From: Brachyhypopomus gauderio
Taxonomy: Eukaryota > Chordata > Actinopteri > Gymnotiformes > Hypopomidae
Direction of reading: 5' to 3'
NCBI RefSeq assembly: GCF_052324685.1
Contig: NC_135214.1
Location: forward strand, 29,988,206 to 30,052,205
Length of the DNA: 64,000 bases
In this document: positions 10,921 through 25,710 of the stretch, piece after piece
How positions within the stretch are numbered: position 1 is the first letter of the stretch
How the letters are laid out: every line of letters starts with the position of its first letter
The notes under the pieces: model-generated
The model's input: the letters and a program-made list of their open reading frames with translations, nothing else
Database searches by the model: none
What the model was told of the DNA's origin: nothing
Translations under genes and position numbers: made by a program

Positions 10921-13538
10921 ATGGACGGACGTAATGTGCGGAATAGACCTGCGAGAAAACCTGACTTTGATATAGAAAGACAGCTTTGCAGGTCGATTAT
11001 TCTTGAAACACTTGTTTTTGAATTAACTACTTGACACTCGAGTCGCCCAGCTAACATGTTTAATTGTCATCCGGTCACTTCCCCAACAAGACTTTAGTTG
11101 GCTAACTAGCTGGTTTAGTTAACGAGCCAGTTGGCTAATTTGGCTGGCGTGATGGTCAACAGTAAAGTTAACTAACTGCACTGTGGAAGCAACGACACCT
11201 AGTCCGACTAACTTACCAGTTTCATTATGCTTCCGGTTGTTTGCTTTTTAGCATTTTAATGTCGTTGCTCTTTCAATTTCCGCATACTGCAATCAATAAA
11301 GATGTTTTACTGGTCGCACAGGAAATGTTTTTAAAAGCTCCGTTTACAAACAGCTAACCACGTAAATGGGGTTAGCTATGTTTTGTTTGGTCATTTGACT
11401 ACAGTACAAGTGGAAGAAATTGCAAGTTGACACGTTACCGTTTGTAACTTAAGCCTTCTTTTGTTTTTTTTATCCAGTTTTAATGTTTAAAGGACCTTGT
11501 GAAAAATACTTGGCTTGTATTAAGTACCCTACATGTCTACAGGTGTCTAATGCTTGTCCTTAATACATTTCTCAGGCAGTTCATAAATGGTTCGTGCAGG
11601 TATGGTCAGCGTTGTTCTTATCTGCATGAATGGCCAACTGTTCCGCCAGTTCAAGTATGCAGGTACTTCCAAAAAGGAGGTTGCTGGTTTGGTGATAGTT
11701 GCAGGTGAGGGCAGCCTCAATTTTTACAACATCCTTTATCAAATCTTGGAGACGTGTCTTGATTCTTGATTTTTATTTTCAGGTATCTCCATGTTGCTCC
11801 ACGTGTGGATAATGGGACTTTAGGTGGCAGGCGAGGTTCAGCACCTGTAGTTCATGCCTCTGCTTTGGTGGGTCATGCTCTGACTGACCGTCGGGGGTCA
11901 GAGCCCTCCCTTCTCCCAAGGCAGGGTGCACACAGCTGGAGTCGGAGAGGGTCTGAACCCCTCGTTACAAGTTTGAGGCAACAGAATTTGCATCCAACTA
12001 CAGATATTGCTGAGGAGGAAGAATATGCAGTTGCACCTCAACCACAGGGTATTGTCTTTTTCTGTAATGATTACCTTACAATACACCAACAATTACTGTG
12101 ATGCTACTTGTCATGATTTATGTACATTGTAAGTTGGCCATTTGAGTTTTACCAGTTCCTCTGTGTAGCTCTTCAGTGGCAAATCAATGTCACCCTCTGC
12201 AGATGATGCTCAGCAGCTACAGAAGTGTGATGACCCCAGCCAGTCATGCAACAGCAGTTCTGCAGGGTCCATGTCTAATGCAGCTTCTGCTGAGCCTAAG
12301 GAGGTTGTTTTTTATTTTTTTTATTTTTTGTTTTTTTTTCTTTCTCTCTGAAACTTAATTAGTTGTATGGAACTGCTATCTTTTTTGGCTGGAGGAATTG
12401 TAATCAACCCTGTGAGATTGCCTTGATCTTTGACCAAGGTTTTTACTGTTTCCAGGAAGCAAGTCATCCATATGGACTTGAGAGTGGTGCTACAGCCTCA
12501 GCAGAGCAGGGACAATCTGAAGCCTACGATCAAAGCAAAAATGTGTTGTGTGGCATCTGCATGGACAATGTCTATGAGAAGGCCACAGCGAGGGAGAGGC
12601 GCTTCGGTATCCTGCCAAACTGTAGCCATGCCTTCTGCCTTGGTTGCATTATGACATGGCGAAAGACCAAAGATTTCCAGGAAGATGTTATCAAGTGAGC
12701 TGCTCATTTGCTTTCAAGTATGGTTGTAATGTTGGAGATGTCTACACAGACAAATTGCATGGAAAAGCATAAAATGGCATGTCAAAATGCAATACAAATG
12801 TGTCCTTCAGGGCCTGTCCGCAGTGCAGAGTGAAGTCATCTTTTTACATTCCCAGCAAGTTTTGGGTCAGCGAGGGTGAACCAAAGGCAGAACTGATCGC
12901 GTCCTTTAAAGCAAAAAGCAGGTTGGAGATCTTCTATTGACTAAAGAGCATTTCATGTGTTCAGTCAGTTGAGTGGGGCATAAACGTTTAGTGTAAATGT
13001 AAAATTGCACAAGACTACTCTTCTCAGGTCATTTTCAAAATAACATGGACTGAAGTGGGTGTGTGGGGGGTGTATGTATTTCCAAGTAGACAGTGCTAAA
13101 AAGCTGGAGCTTGCGGTTATCTGAAGGAATTGTTTTGTTCTGCCACCACCCCCCCCCCAGTAAAATAAAGTGCAATTTCTTCATGCACCATGGATACTGC
13201 CCCTTTGCCTCAGAGTGCATCTTCAGCCATGATTTGCCACCTGGGCACAGACCTCACCGCAGACGTTTCAGACCAAAGGTAATGTTTTCTCCCCTTTTAA
13301 TTAAACTTGTTTTTTGTATGTCTTATGGGCTTTGTAGTGTAGCTTTGATGAATCTGGAGCATGTTGACCCTAGTCTGCATACTGATTTGGTAACTGCACT
13401 TTCTTGAACCCAAAACAGAATACTGCAGGCTTGCTCGGGAGTATTGATGAAGACCAGCGTATTCTGAGCTACTTCATTGCCCTGACACTTTTGGATGATG
13501 AGGACTTTGATTTTCTCGATGAATATGAAGTCTCTTGA
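10921..13538 (+). CDS. mkrn4: Makorin RING-finger E3 ubiquitin ligase, fish makorin-4 type
   Basis: Predicted RNA-binding E3 ubiquitin ligase of the makorin family. Coding exons: 10921-10991, 11576-11704, 11783-12048, 12203-12303, 12456-12694, 12811-12921, 13161-13278, 13419-13538, giving about 384 residues with consistent phases. Two N-terminal CCCH fingers are visible (LCRQFINGSCRYGQRC..H and VCRYFQKGGCWFGDSC..H). A linker follows that repeats an RRGSxP motif three times. The C3HC4 RING starts CGICMDNVYEKA and ends ACPQCR, and one more CCCH finger follows (KCNFFMHHGYC...C..H). The C-terminus is acidic (LLDDEDFDFLDEYEVS). I see neither the third pre-RING finger nor the Cys-His box of MKRN1, which suits the fish-only mkrn4 lineage (recalled as gonad-expressed). 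The exon 1 donor (GTCGAT) is weak, but the joined CCCH finger supports it. Confidence 0.88.
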
Positions 13539-14310
13539 GTTTTGGCTTTCAAGAGCTCATGTTTTGGATTCTTGGAGTTCCCACATTCTCAAGTTGCATG
13601 TTAATCGCTTGTGGTGTTCCATCCCTTAGACTTTCTTGAATGAGCCGGGTGTGCATGTGTCGCCTGTCTCCTGGTAGATACTGGGGACACTGCACTAAAT
13701 GCTGCCTGAAACACTGCAGGTTGGTTTATTTTCAGCCTCCATGCTTGGCTAACTTTGTCATGTTAAATTTATTGAAGTTGTGTTGAGGGGAGAGACTGTT
13801 TTGAAGGTGTTTCTGCTGTCTTTGTACACATACATACCTTAGGATAAGACCAGGTTAGAATATTTTTGCTGTAACTTGAGGAAAAAAAAAGTTTGAATGT
13901 CCATCATTAATGCTTGGTTTATTGTTCACTTATGTACTGTTTGGTAATTTCCACATGTATGTATGTATGTCTCCTAATATTTGCACCTTGTATCACTGAT
14001 TTAGATTTTAATGCTCTGTCTTCAGTTAATATTTTTATTAATATAGATTCTGCTACTTTAGCCCATGTTAAATCAATACAACAGGCCAGTTTTGTTTGGT
14101 TTTTTTTTTTTTTTTTTTTTAAATTGATGATCTAAAACTAGGCTTGGTGCAGCTCTGGGCAAAATAGCTGTGCAAACTTGTTGGTAGGCTTTTGAGAATC
14201 TGGTGTTTATTGCAGTGTTGACAGGTTGGCAGGCCTCACCAAGACTTGGCATCGCATTTTATAACTTTTATTACCTTACCTGTTTGTTTTTTTGCTGGAA
14301 GAAAATTGAG

Positions 14311-14316
14311 AATAAA
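14311..14316 (+). terminator. Poly(A) signal candidate for mkrn4
   Basis: AATAAA about 770 bases after the mkrn4 stop, in an AT-rich stretch with a poly-T run near 14100. The space up to the fance start otherwise shows no coding exon. Confidence 0.4.
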
Positions 14317-14807
14317 ATGTTTGGATTGCCTTATTGGCTTCTTTTCCATTCATTTCTAAGCCGTGGAATTTCAAATGGGTTGCTTTCATTGTCATGCAGA
14401 ATTCCACTTTCAGTTGTTTATCAATGCATTAATCTACACGATTTTATTTATTTTTTAATCATCAAAATGGGATTGTGGTCAAGAATAAGAACGAATTTCC
14501 CAATATACAATTTGAAGGAGATTTATCCAAAATTGCTCGCACAGAATTTCTAATGAGGTTCGAATGATTAATATTAAAACAAACAGCAGGTGGCAGTGTA
14601 GGGACGCAAGCTACATTTGGCCACAGATTAAAGTAGTCGCAGAACTTGGCGCATAAATTCTACTTGGCTGTTTAGCTTCACCGCGGAACATGCATGCTGT
14701 GAGCACGACAGACTTGCAGACTTTGGAACATGTATCTCCGATAACTAATATCGACAAGGACAGAAACGATTCTGCTGTCTGAGGGTTTCTCACTTGTTCG
14801 TTAAGCC

Positions 14808-17800
14808 ATGAAAGCGTTGTTGAATCGTTTTGACTGGCGCTCTCGCTTGCTAGCCTACGCGTTACTGAACGGGGGAGTAAATGGTGCCCAGAAGGTGTTG
14901 AATAGACAACGAGGTGTCAGTTCCCAGTTCCTTTTACGGTCCTTTCTGGACGCCTTATGCCAAGCTGAAGCGTGGTTGGATGATCGAACAAACTCGCTCA
15001 CTGCGTAAGTAAGCAATTATTTAATTGTTCCTTGTTTATGGTTACCGAAAGGTTCCAAGTTTTACATCCCAATCGTTTTAGGTATAGTCTGTACTTTAAA
15101 ATATGTATAGGCCGCTCTCTAATTATAATAGTGAGTCTAAAACGCCCCCACTGTCGTTTCAGCAAGCCACTTGTCTACATGTTTTCTGATGCATTCAAGT
15201 GTGATCTACTGTGCTTTCTGCATCTTCTCCACCCTGGGGTACCACAAGAGAGTGTTTTGACCCTGCTTCATTGCCTGGCTCAGGACATGAATCAGAAGCC
15301 ATGGATTTGTGCACTAACTGCTCAGCTTCACAGAGATATTGGAACCGAAGACCTAGGGAGAGGTACACTCCTCACCCCACGGTGTGTGGCGGATCTGAAA
15401 GGGCTGTGCGAGAGATTCAATGATTCGCAAGAAGGAGGAGTTTGGGACCTGTACCTGAATGAACACCGAAGCTGTGGATTAACTTTAGATAATGAAGCGG
15501 ATTCTGAACACAGGAAAAGAAAAAGGGAGGTTGTATCCATGGATACAGAGAGGCATGAACTGCATTCCAAAAGGATGAAGATGGATGTCTCGGTTGGTGG
15601 GCCTTCCGAGAGTGGAAAGTTGACTGTGGATGAGGAACCCAGTGTAGAAACAGTGCAGCTTGTCAAGCATCAGGAAGGAGATTCTGCAGGGACTCGTCCA
15701 CAGCCACAGGACAGTTCCTTGTGTGTTTTGCCAGACAATATAAAGGTGAAGTGGATATGAGCCGAAATTGCTAGCATTCTCTTGTAAAATCTAAATCTTT
15801 TGCCCTATGACAAAAACACATTTGTTTACATTGTTCATATGGTATAACTAACGTTGTTTTTGTAAGTATATGAACTAGGATTTTCCAAATTCTGCTAATA
15901 CAAAGTTTTAGAGGAGAGGTATCCGGTACAGTAAGAGAGGGACGAGATGATGTTGAATGTGCTTGAAATGCTAATTCACTGGCACTGTATTTTAGGCAGC
16001 AGTTCCTCTGATAAAAGAATTACTGGAGTCTGGAACAGAGGTAATATGGGTAACTTCTTTTGATCCCTAAAATTGCTGAAGGCAATTGGCTTGTCTGTTT
16101 AACAAAAATTATACCTTATTTAGCTTGCCTTGTTGTTTTTCTTTTTTTCTGCCATTTACAGTGGGATGAGAGCAGTTTGCCTACTCTCAGAGTGCTGAAT
16201 GAATGTGATTCATATCAGGTTTGTCTGGAGTGTTGTAGGTGCAGACCATTTTATTTGAACAAACTACAAAGAAATGTTTGGAAATGATGTGCTATGTTTG
16301 TTTCTCATTGTTGTTTCTCATATGCTTGTTGCATTTATTTCTGACTTCAGCTGGAGATGTTGTGTGGAATTCTACGTTTGGCTGAAACCCCTGAAGCCAC
16401 CTTACCTCAGTTCTGTAGCTCTCTGTTAGCACTGTCTCCGGATCTTAGCCACAGCACTGCTTGCATCATTATCAGGCACCTCTTGTTTGGTAAGGTGAGT
16501 GACGCACTTTACATCATTACTGGCATTCTGGTGTTATTTAACCAGTGAAACCTGTTTGGATGTTGTGGGTTTGTTGTTCAACTAATTATTTTAAAGACCC
16601 ATGGTTTTTATGAGCTGGTCAGGTGTGATGCTTGTTTACTAAACTTTGTCTGTCTGTCTTTCTGTCTCATGTCTCTCAGGTTCTGTCCCTCACAGAGCCA
16701 GCCTCTCGTTGCTTGGTCACTGCCGCTGTCTCACTTTGCGGTCATTACCCGAGGCCGACCTGCCAAGCTCTTATAGAGCCAATCATAAAGGCAGGACAGA
16801 CAGGTATGGCAAATACAGTCAAGGAATACCACCATGAGAGGTCAAATTCACTAGTTATTGAAATGGTGTTCAAAGGTTAGTGGGTAAGTCCGTGTTGTAT
16901 CCTTCAGATAGTTCCCAGGCTGAGCTGCTCTGCCGGCTGGTGAAGGAGTGCCTTGAGCCACATCACAGACTTTTGGTATTCCAGTGAGTCAAACCTTTTT
17001 GATTATTACTTTTTTATCTTATGGTTCTTTTATCTGCATTTTTACACAAGCATGTGCATGTCTTTGAGATGTTTCATGCATCAGTAGTCCACATATTGGT
17101 TTGCCACTTTCCAGAATGACGCTTCAAGTATCCTGGAATGAGGGTTTGTTGTCTGTCATCCATGCCCTGCTGGACTTAAAGGTATATTATATCCTGATAT
17201 TTCCCCTAATATCTCCACCAGCTCAAACATGGCTACACATTGAATAATCACACTGCAAGAGTCACATTGTGCAGTTGTGTGTTCTGGGTGGTACTTGTTG
17301 TAGTGCGTAAGTGTTTTAATGTGCCTGTGTGCGTTCTTTGTGTTGCTCCTTCCACTTCCTGGAGATTGAACTGAGTGAGGAGCTGTTCTCCCTTTTTACT
17401 ACCCAACTGAGCAAGCAGTCACCACAGTTCCCCAAGTCCATGAAGTTCGCCAAGATGATGCTGACCGTTCTGACAAAGTTCCAGTCTTATGTAAGTTATA
17501 TGAAATTGATTAATTCACACAGGCTGCAAAAAAATAAAACATCCTGTCCAGTGATGTGTGAAGTATTTAGAACAGTCTTGGGGCCAGTCTTGAACTTTAC
17601 TCTTGGGGCCAATTCTATGTTAAATACTCACATGATTAATTAAGCTCATATTTAAAGAAGAAAATATATTGTCTCAAAATGTTAGTTTATTTTTATTAAA
17701 ATAAATGTTTTTCTGACTTTACAGGTGAATGCAGCATGCCAACACACGTTGTCATGTTGTATCTCTTTCAATGAGACCTTTCTTAAGAAATCTCTTCAGG

Positions 17801-17826
17801 CTGCACTAAAACGTATTTCTCAGTAA
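14808..17826 (+). CDS. fance: Fanconi anemia group E protein
   Basis: Subunit of the nuclear Fanconi anemia core complex; with FANCC and FANCF it helps present FANCD2 for monoubiquitination in interstrand crosslink repair. Coding exons: 14808-15004, 15163-15745, 15996-16040, 16162-16218, 16351-16494, 16680-16803, 16908-16983, 17115-17181, 17365-17490, 17725-17826; total about 506 residues (human 536). As in the human gene, a large second exon is followed by many small ones. The C-terminal helical-repeat domain is clear (LRVLNECDSYQLEMLCGILR, then LVKECLEPHHRLLVFQ and MKFAKMMLTVLTKFQSY). The middle is charged and low in complexity (HRKRKREV; HSKRMKMDV), as in FANCE. The gene lies between mkrn4 and rpl10a; in human FANCE is also just upstream of RPL10A. 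The exon 9 acceptor (CTGGAG) is slightly atypical. Confidence 0.93.
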
Positions 17827-17848
17827 TGTATGTTGTAATTTTGCTATA

Positions 17849-17854
17849 AATAAA
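17849..17854 (+). terminator. Poly(A) signal of fance
   Basis: AATAAA only 22 bases after the fance stop codon, inside TATAAATAAAC. It implies a very short 3' UTR. Confidence 0.65.
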
Positions 17855-18209
17855 CAAATTATTTGTTTACAATCTATTTGTTTGCATTTATTGGCTAGTA
17901 TGTGTATCCTTAAGTGTAAATATATGAAGATGTATCCCTGTAATGGGTCTGATGTGTATGTAGCTTTCACCCCGTTCCACTTTAATAATGATTTAGTAAT
18001 ATATAGAATATATATATAGAAATTTCATGATATTCTGAATTAACCTAACAAAGCAGTTGTGAGTTTGGGTATGACATTTAGGAATTTAGCCATACCTTTC
18101 CAAAAACAACAACAATAATAATAGTAATAACTATTTTAATGTAATGGCTTGGAAAAATGTTTCAAAGACTACACTATTAACTTATTCTAAGTTTATTTGA
18201 TTTCTGGTG

Positions 18210-18720
18210 TTTCAGTCCTATTGTCTTGGTATAAAATGAAGGCATTTAAAATGAATCAAGCATTTCCAAACATTTGTGAAAGAATAGGTTGCTCTAAAGG
18301 GCTCTGTAGCAGGATGCCACTGTTGCTACACATCAGCTTAGAAATTCCATGATGAACAGTAAGTGGCATTAATGAAGAGTGGAAGCATTATGGAACCACA
18401 GCAACTCAGCCACAAAGTGTCAGACCATGTAATGTTACAGAGTGGGGTTGCCAGGTGCTGAGGGGCTTGGTGTAAAAGTGGCTCAAAAACTGCACTTGGA
18501 GTTTCTTTGCAGTTGAGCAGCTGCATGCAAGCCTTACACCACCAAGCACAATGCCAAGGGTTGGATGGAGTGAATGTAGAGCCTGCTGTCTCTCTGCGAA
18601 TGTGTTCTGTGCAGTGACAGATTGCACTTCTCTGTCTGGCAGTGCAATGGACGGCTAGGTTTGGTGAATGCCAGCACGCTCTCACAGTGTGCTCATGGTT
18701 ATTTCCCATGATGCGCAGTA
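18210..18720 (-). mobile_element. DNA-transposon-like dispersed repeat, inverted and decayed
   Basis: Read on the minus strand, this segment resembles a repeat common in fish genomes, with phrases encoding HSLHPTLGIVLGG-like, FEPLLHQAPQHLAT-like and SDTLWLSCCGS-like pieces in shifting frames. Both the match and the class are from memory, and I am unsure whether it belongs to piggyBac or another DNA superfamily. It is broken and lies between fance and rpl10a. Confidence 0.45.
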
Positions 18721-18796
18721 TGTATATAAATTAAGTGTGCAACACTTGTGTGTAAAGAGTGTGCATGAACATGTCTATCCATTTGATCTTTAACAA

Positions 18797-18799
<3 letters not shown>

Positions 18800-18852
<53 letters not shown>
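18800..18852. repeat. (AT)n microsatellite
   Basis: A pure AT dinucleotide array of about 26 copies in the fance-rpl10a spacer. Apart from this and the repeat just upstream, 17.9-19.6 kb shows no gene. Confidence 0.95.
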
Positions 18853-18853
<1 letters not shown>

Positions 18854-19638
18854 TTATATTTCCAAAGATATTTGTTCATTTCTGCCAAAGGAAAGAGTTG
18901 GCACTTAAGCTTTTCACCCACCTAACTCCTGTGTAATTGTGATGTGACTATAAAGCTTTGATTCGATCTGATTTGACTGGAGCTTCCCTGTATGGATATT
19001 ACAGTGACCCCAGAGTACAACATAAAATTAGGTGAGCAGGTTTTCCATGGAAAAGGTAGGGGAAATTGAGTGAACTCAAACAAGATGGTCATTGGTGCTA
19101 GACTAGCCCGAGTCAGTATTTCAATAATTTATTTATTTGCCATTTATGGCAACCTTGTTGTGTTTTAAGAGCATGTACACAGAATGAAGGGAAAAAACAT
19201 CTAGCAAAAGACAATCATGGGTTTAAGCATTTTGTTTATGAAAGGAGTCAGAGGAGAATGTCTAGAATTGTTCTTGACAGTAACCTGCAAGAGAATACAA
19301 CGCTGATGCTCCAATATATCAAAACACTCGTAGAACACTAACAATTCCTGAAGGTTACAGCATCAGATGACCAATTTGAGTGTCATTGCTGTTTAGTAAT
19401 ATCTAGTATTAATATAATATTTATGTTCTTCAACAACAAAGTAAAGTTTGAACAACTTTAAACCGAAAATAGACATACTGTTTATGCCTTATTTCGTCTA
19501 CAGCTGTGGAAGAACCCTTAAATATGGTAAATATTACATTACAAAGTCTTAGAGGAAATAAGCCACAACAAATATGGCCGATTCGGTTGACTTTGTTCAA
19601 ACGACAGGCGCTTATATTTAACGTAACTTCCTGCACTA

Positions 19639-19680
19639 CTTCCTTTTTGAGCTCCGTGTGGCAGGGAAAGTCAAGCCGAA
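19639..19680 (+). promoter_or_regulatory. 5'-TOP transcription start of rpl10a
   Basis: A C followed by an unbroken pyrimidine run (CTTCCTTTTT) begins 42 bases before the rpl10a ATG. This is the terminal oligopyrimidine start expected for ribosomal protein mRNAs, which places them under mTOR-LARP1 translational control. The exact cap site is inferred. Confidence 0.65.
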
Positions 19681-21833
<2,153 letters not shown>

Positions 21834-21855
21834 ACTTTGTCCTTCGCTTTTCTAC

Positions 21856-21861
21856 AATAAA
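21856..21861 (+). terminator. Poly(A) signal of rpl10a
   Basis: AATAAA 22 bases after the stop codon, giving the very short 3' UTR typical of ribosomal protein mRNAs. Confidence 0.85.
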
Positions 21862-22980
21862 TGTGGAGTAATCCAGATCATGTTCGTGTGACTTGACTTT
21901 TTTCTGTCGTGTGTTCCAAATGTCCATTATCTTTGCATAAATACCTGATACACTGATGGTGCAGGCACCAATTTTGTTTACAAACCATTAACTTCTCGAT
22001 GATGTGAGCGTCCTGGTTGACGTCATATGTTCTTGGTGAGTGTCTGTTTTGATTAACTGACTGATGCAACAATTTAGTAATTTTGGTAATCTTCATGGTT
22101 TTGCAGGTGATTCGTTTCACAAGTTTAAGTGTTGTGATGGTGCCTTATGACTTATTCAATTCATGCAGTCCTATTGATCTTTTACCACTGCTAGTAAGCG
22201 TTTACCAATACTTGCTTTTTAAAAACCCTGAACACTGCAACACATTACCTCATACAAATAGTTAATGTCCTGTTCAAAAGCATATTTTCTAACCTAATTT
22301 CATCTGTGACTGTAGATCTTACTCTTCAACAGCACCACACATTCTTACTTCTCTCCCTCTACCTTGTCCTTGTGCAGACATTATTTTTCTTTCCTCTGTC
22401 ACTTTCTGCTCCTGGGCGCTCATTGACCAAACTGTTCAAACAAGCTGTTTTTATGTTTCCATGTCACTCACAGTACATAGCTGTGTCTCCAACTGGGATT
22501 TGAATCAGCTGTGGTTGGTCTATTACTGCATTTTATTTCAATTACCTGTATGTCCAAAATGTGTATTACAGTAATAGCTTTTCACCTGCTTTTTTTGCAG
22601 AACTTTGCATTTTACACAATATTCAAGGTTTTGAACCTTAGGTTTTAATTTTTGACATGTGTGCAAGCATGTGTAAATAAGACAATAATGATTCAGAAAT
22701 TTATTGGGTAACATTGTGTACAGAAAATACAAGCAGAATAGAAACATGTTAAATAACTGCATTTTATGCAAAAACAACATGAATTGTATTACGTGTCTAG
22801 CCCACTAAAGACTCATGTGGTGTTGACTGTGTTTATAGTTTTAGAAATGTGACTACAGATTGGACAGAAAGGCGTTATCACTCATTAAAAAAATACTATC
22901 TGGCCACCTTATTACATTTTCTAGCTATTCATGGCATCGCACATCATTATCAGGATAGTCTAGAATGTGAAGACCTAGGG

Positions 22981-23891
22981 CAGGGGACCAAGAGCCACTT
23001 TTTTTACTGTGTTACAGCAAACAGCCACATACACACGGGCACACTTGAACATCACCCATCCCTCCTCTCTCTTTCTCTCTGTCTGTCTCTCACACACAGA
23101 GACCTATCATATTTTCGTTTTTGCTGTGCATTTTCCCCCTGCCATTTGAGAGCAAACTTGACACAAATTGTTTACTGAAATGATCTTGTCCTCACTGGGA
23201 AGCTTGGCGGTGTTTTCATTTCACGCACATGCGCTTTTGACGAAAATACCTTCGTCAAACTTCGATATAAACGTAAGGATCCGAAACGCCCATAAAGCAC
23301 GGCGGGGTTGCTAATGTGAGTGTTTCAGGGCCTTGGCGCGGCGAGGTTGCTCATGCATGCGCGCACGCACACTACGAGCTCTGTTATGTACGCACCTGTT
23401 GTTTTCTAGGTAAAAAGTGGATAAACTCCGTTATCAACACTCGTTACAACGCCACTGACCTGCGCTCACCTACAAGAAGAAGAGAACAGACAGCGGCAAT
23501 AGTTTTGAAGCCTCCCTCAGTCCTCTGCGGTGCCATTGCTGCACCACGTATGTGTATATGTGGTTTATTCCTAAACGTGCGACAGAAGCGTCTCACCAAC
23601 GAGACTCAACGAGTCAAACGAGTCTCACGTTTTCCACTACGCCGGTTTTAAAAGTATTAGTGGCTCGTTAGGCTTGTAAACAAACCGCGCACCACGAAGA
23701 TGTAGCAGTGTGTCGCCCTCAGAGCTGATGAGGTAACCACGGCACAGACCGTTAGTGCAGGTGAGAGCGCGGACCGGCTGGGGACTCAGACCTCTCCCCG
23801 GCCCAATCGGACCTGGACACAGCCCGGTTCGAATGGGCCTAGTGTGAGTGCGCCCTAATAGAGCCGCAAGAGTGCGGGTTGATCACTCCTG
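22981..23891. mobile_element. Nonautonomous hAT element
   Basis: The left end begins CAGGGGACC and the right end finishes CACTCCTG, as expected for hAT ends. The element is flanked by an 8-base near-duplication, ACCTAGGG (22973-22980) and ATCTAGGG (23892-23899). Both ends carry hAT-typical AGAGCC / GAGCCGC motifs. The interior has no transposase; its middle and right half (23.2-23.85 kb) is CpG- and GC-rich, unlike the flanks. Confidence 0.6.
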
Positions 23892-25390
23892 ATCTAGGGG
23901 CTTGAGGGTGGCTGCTAATTAAAGCTGACAATGGTGATGTTTTAGCTGTGTTCGCTTTAGAGTTTCATCCTGTACTGGAAATAAGATTGGCATCTCTGAA
24001 ACATCATGACATCATTTTGCTGCTTAGGTGGATGAATGAGGTAAAGTTTGATGTCTTGATGTCACCATGAGAAAGTGGTCTTAAATCCCAGTTATCTCCT
24101 AACGAGATCAAGACCTTCGTGGTATGAATTAAGAGTTTGGGAGGCAACAAATATAGTATACATGGTTAAGTACCGTTTCCCAGGCTTGAGTCTGTGCTGT
24201 TGTACCATAGTTTATGCATATTTGCAGTCTGACCTCAACTGTATTTTAATGAGTACCTAAACTAAGAGTTTGGTCAGTGAAGAATGATGCTGTTTAGCCA
24301 GCTTCAGTTGTGGTCTGGGTGGTTTTCCTGTAGTAGCTGTGGTTAAATTGTATTCAATGAAACCCATTTAATCCTTTAGGTCTGACAAAAAAAGATCACA
24401 GGGAAGCCTTCATTTGTTTAAGGAAAGCAATAAGAAGAATCTAAATAGCGCATTGTGTGGTCAATGTTTTCTCACAAATATGTGGCTTCAGCAAAAATGT
24501 AAACCAGGTCTCTTTTATGAACTGAAAAAGCATCTTTTAGTGTGCATTCTTGTGTTATTACTGGTGTATTTCATGTAATGTATGTGCGTTAACTGAATGC
24601 TCTTAACCTTATGATGACTGAAACATGAACTCAAAACTCATGAACTCAAAAGCTTCCTGCAACTACTATTTATGACATTCTATTTGATTTTGTTATTTGG
24701 TGGTGTAATTGCGAGCTGTCAAAATGAATGTGGACATTTTAACTTTTGGTTTGTGTTGTTTTGTGAACACAAGTACAGTATACCACAAGTATACCACTAG
24801 AAGAGTGGACAGGGAAGAGGACTCTGAGGAAGGTAAATGAGGCTGTTGACCACAATAATTCCTAATGGAGACACAGTGGAGCAGTGGACACAGTGTCTTT
24901 TTATAGGCAAGCTGCATTCTGGTTATTTGTATCTACAAGTAAGGTAGTTTTCTGTGATCTCAGGCATGCGTATGTCTGTTTTACAGGATCTAGACAAGAA
25001 GACTTGCTGGTTTGTGATAAACATTGAACAAATGGGCTTTAGCTGGTGGTGAACTTTTATTATGTTCTCAAGTCAAATGTACAGATGGAGTGGGGAGCGC
25101 ATAGTGTGAAGAGACATGTCACTACAGACATCCAAACTTTATGTGGACTTCAAGTTAGCTCTAAAACGGTGTGCAGAGAGCTTCATGGAATGGGTTTCCA
25201 TGGTCGAACAGCTGCATCACCAAGTGTTCTCTCCATCTGGCAATCTGATGGACGAGTCCGGGTTTGGGAGTTGCCAGGAGAACAGTACATGTCTGATTGC
25301 ATTGAGCCAAGTGTAAATTTGGTGGAGGGGGAGATTATGGTGTGGGGTTGATTTTCAGGGACTGGGCTTGGCCCCTTTGTTTCAGTGAAA

Positions 25391-25668
25391 TGTGCCATAT
25401 TTGTCAATTATGATTTTTCACCGCAATTGAAATTTTACCCATCTGTGCAATTAAAACACACAAACACACACTAGTGATTACTAGGGGGCTGTGGTGCACA
25501 CATGCTCAGAGCGGTGGGCAGCCCTAGCCCAGCGCCCAGGGAGCAGTTGGGGTTAGGTGCCTTGCTCAAGGGCACCTCAGTCATGGCTTCAGGAGGGTCA
25601 AACCCACGACCCTCCGGTCACAAGACAAGTTCCCTACCACAAGACCATTACTGCCCCATGACTCCTTC
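25391..25668 (-). mobile_element. tRNA-derived SINE inserted in the Tc1 copy
   Basis: Read on the minus strand, it starts with a tRNA-like head (GGGGCAGTAATGGTCTTGTG, then a B-box-like GGGTTTGACCC), followed by GAGCAAGGCACCTAACCCC and a tail toward 25391. The target-site duplication CAGTGAAA is present on both sides (25383-25390 and 25669-25676). Outside it the Tc1 sequence resumes in register. Confidence 0.75.
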
Positions 25669-25710
25669 CAGTGAAAGAACTCTGAATGCTTCAGCATACC
25701 AAGACATTTT

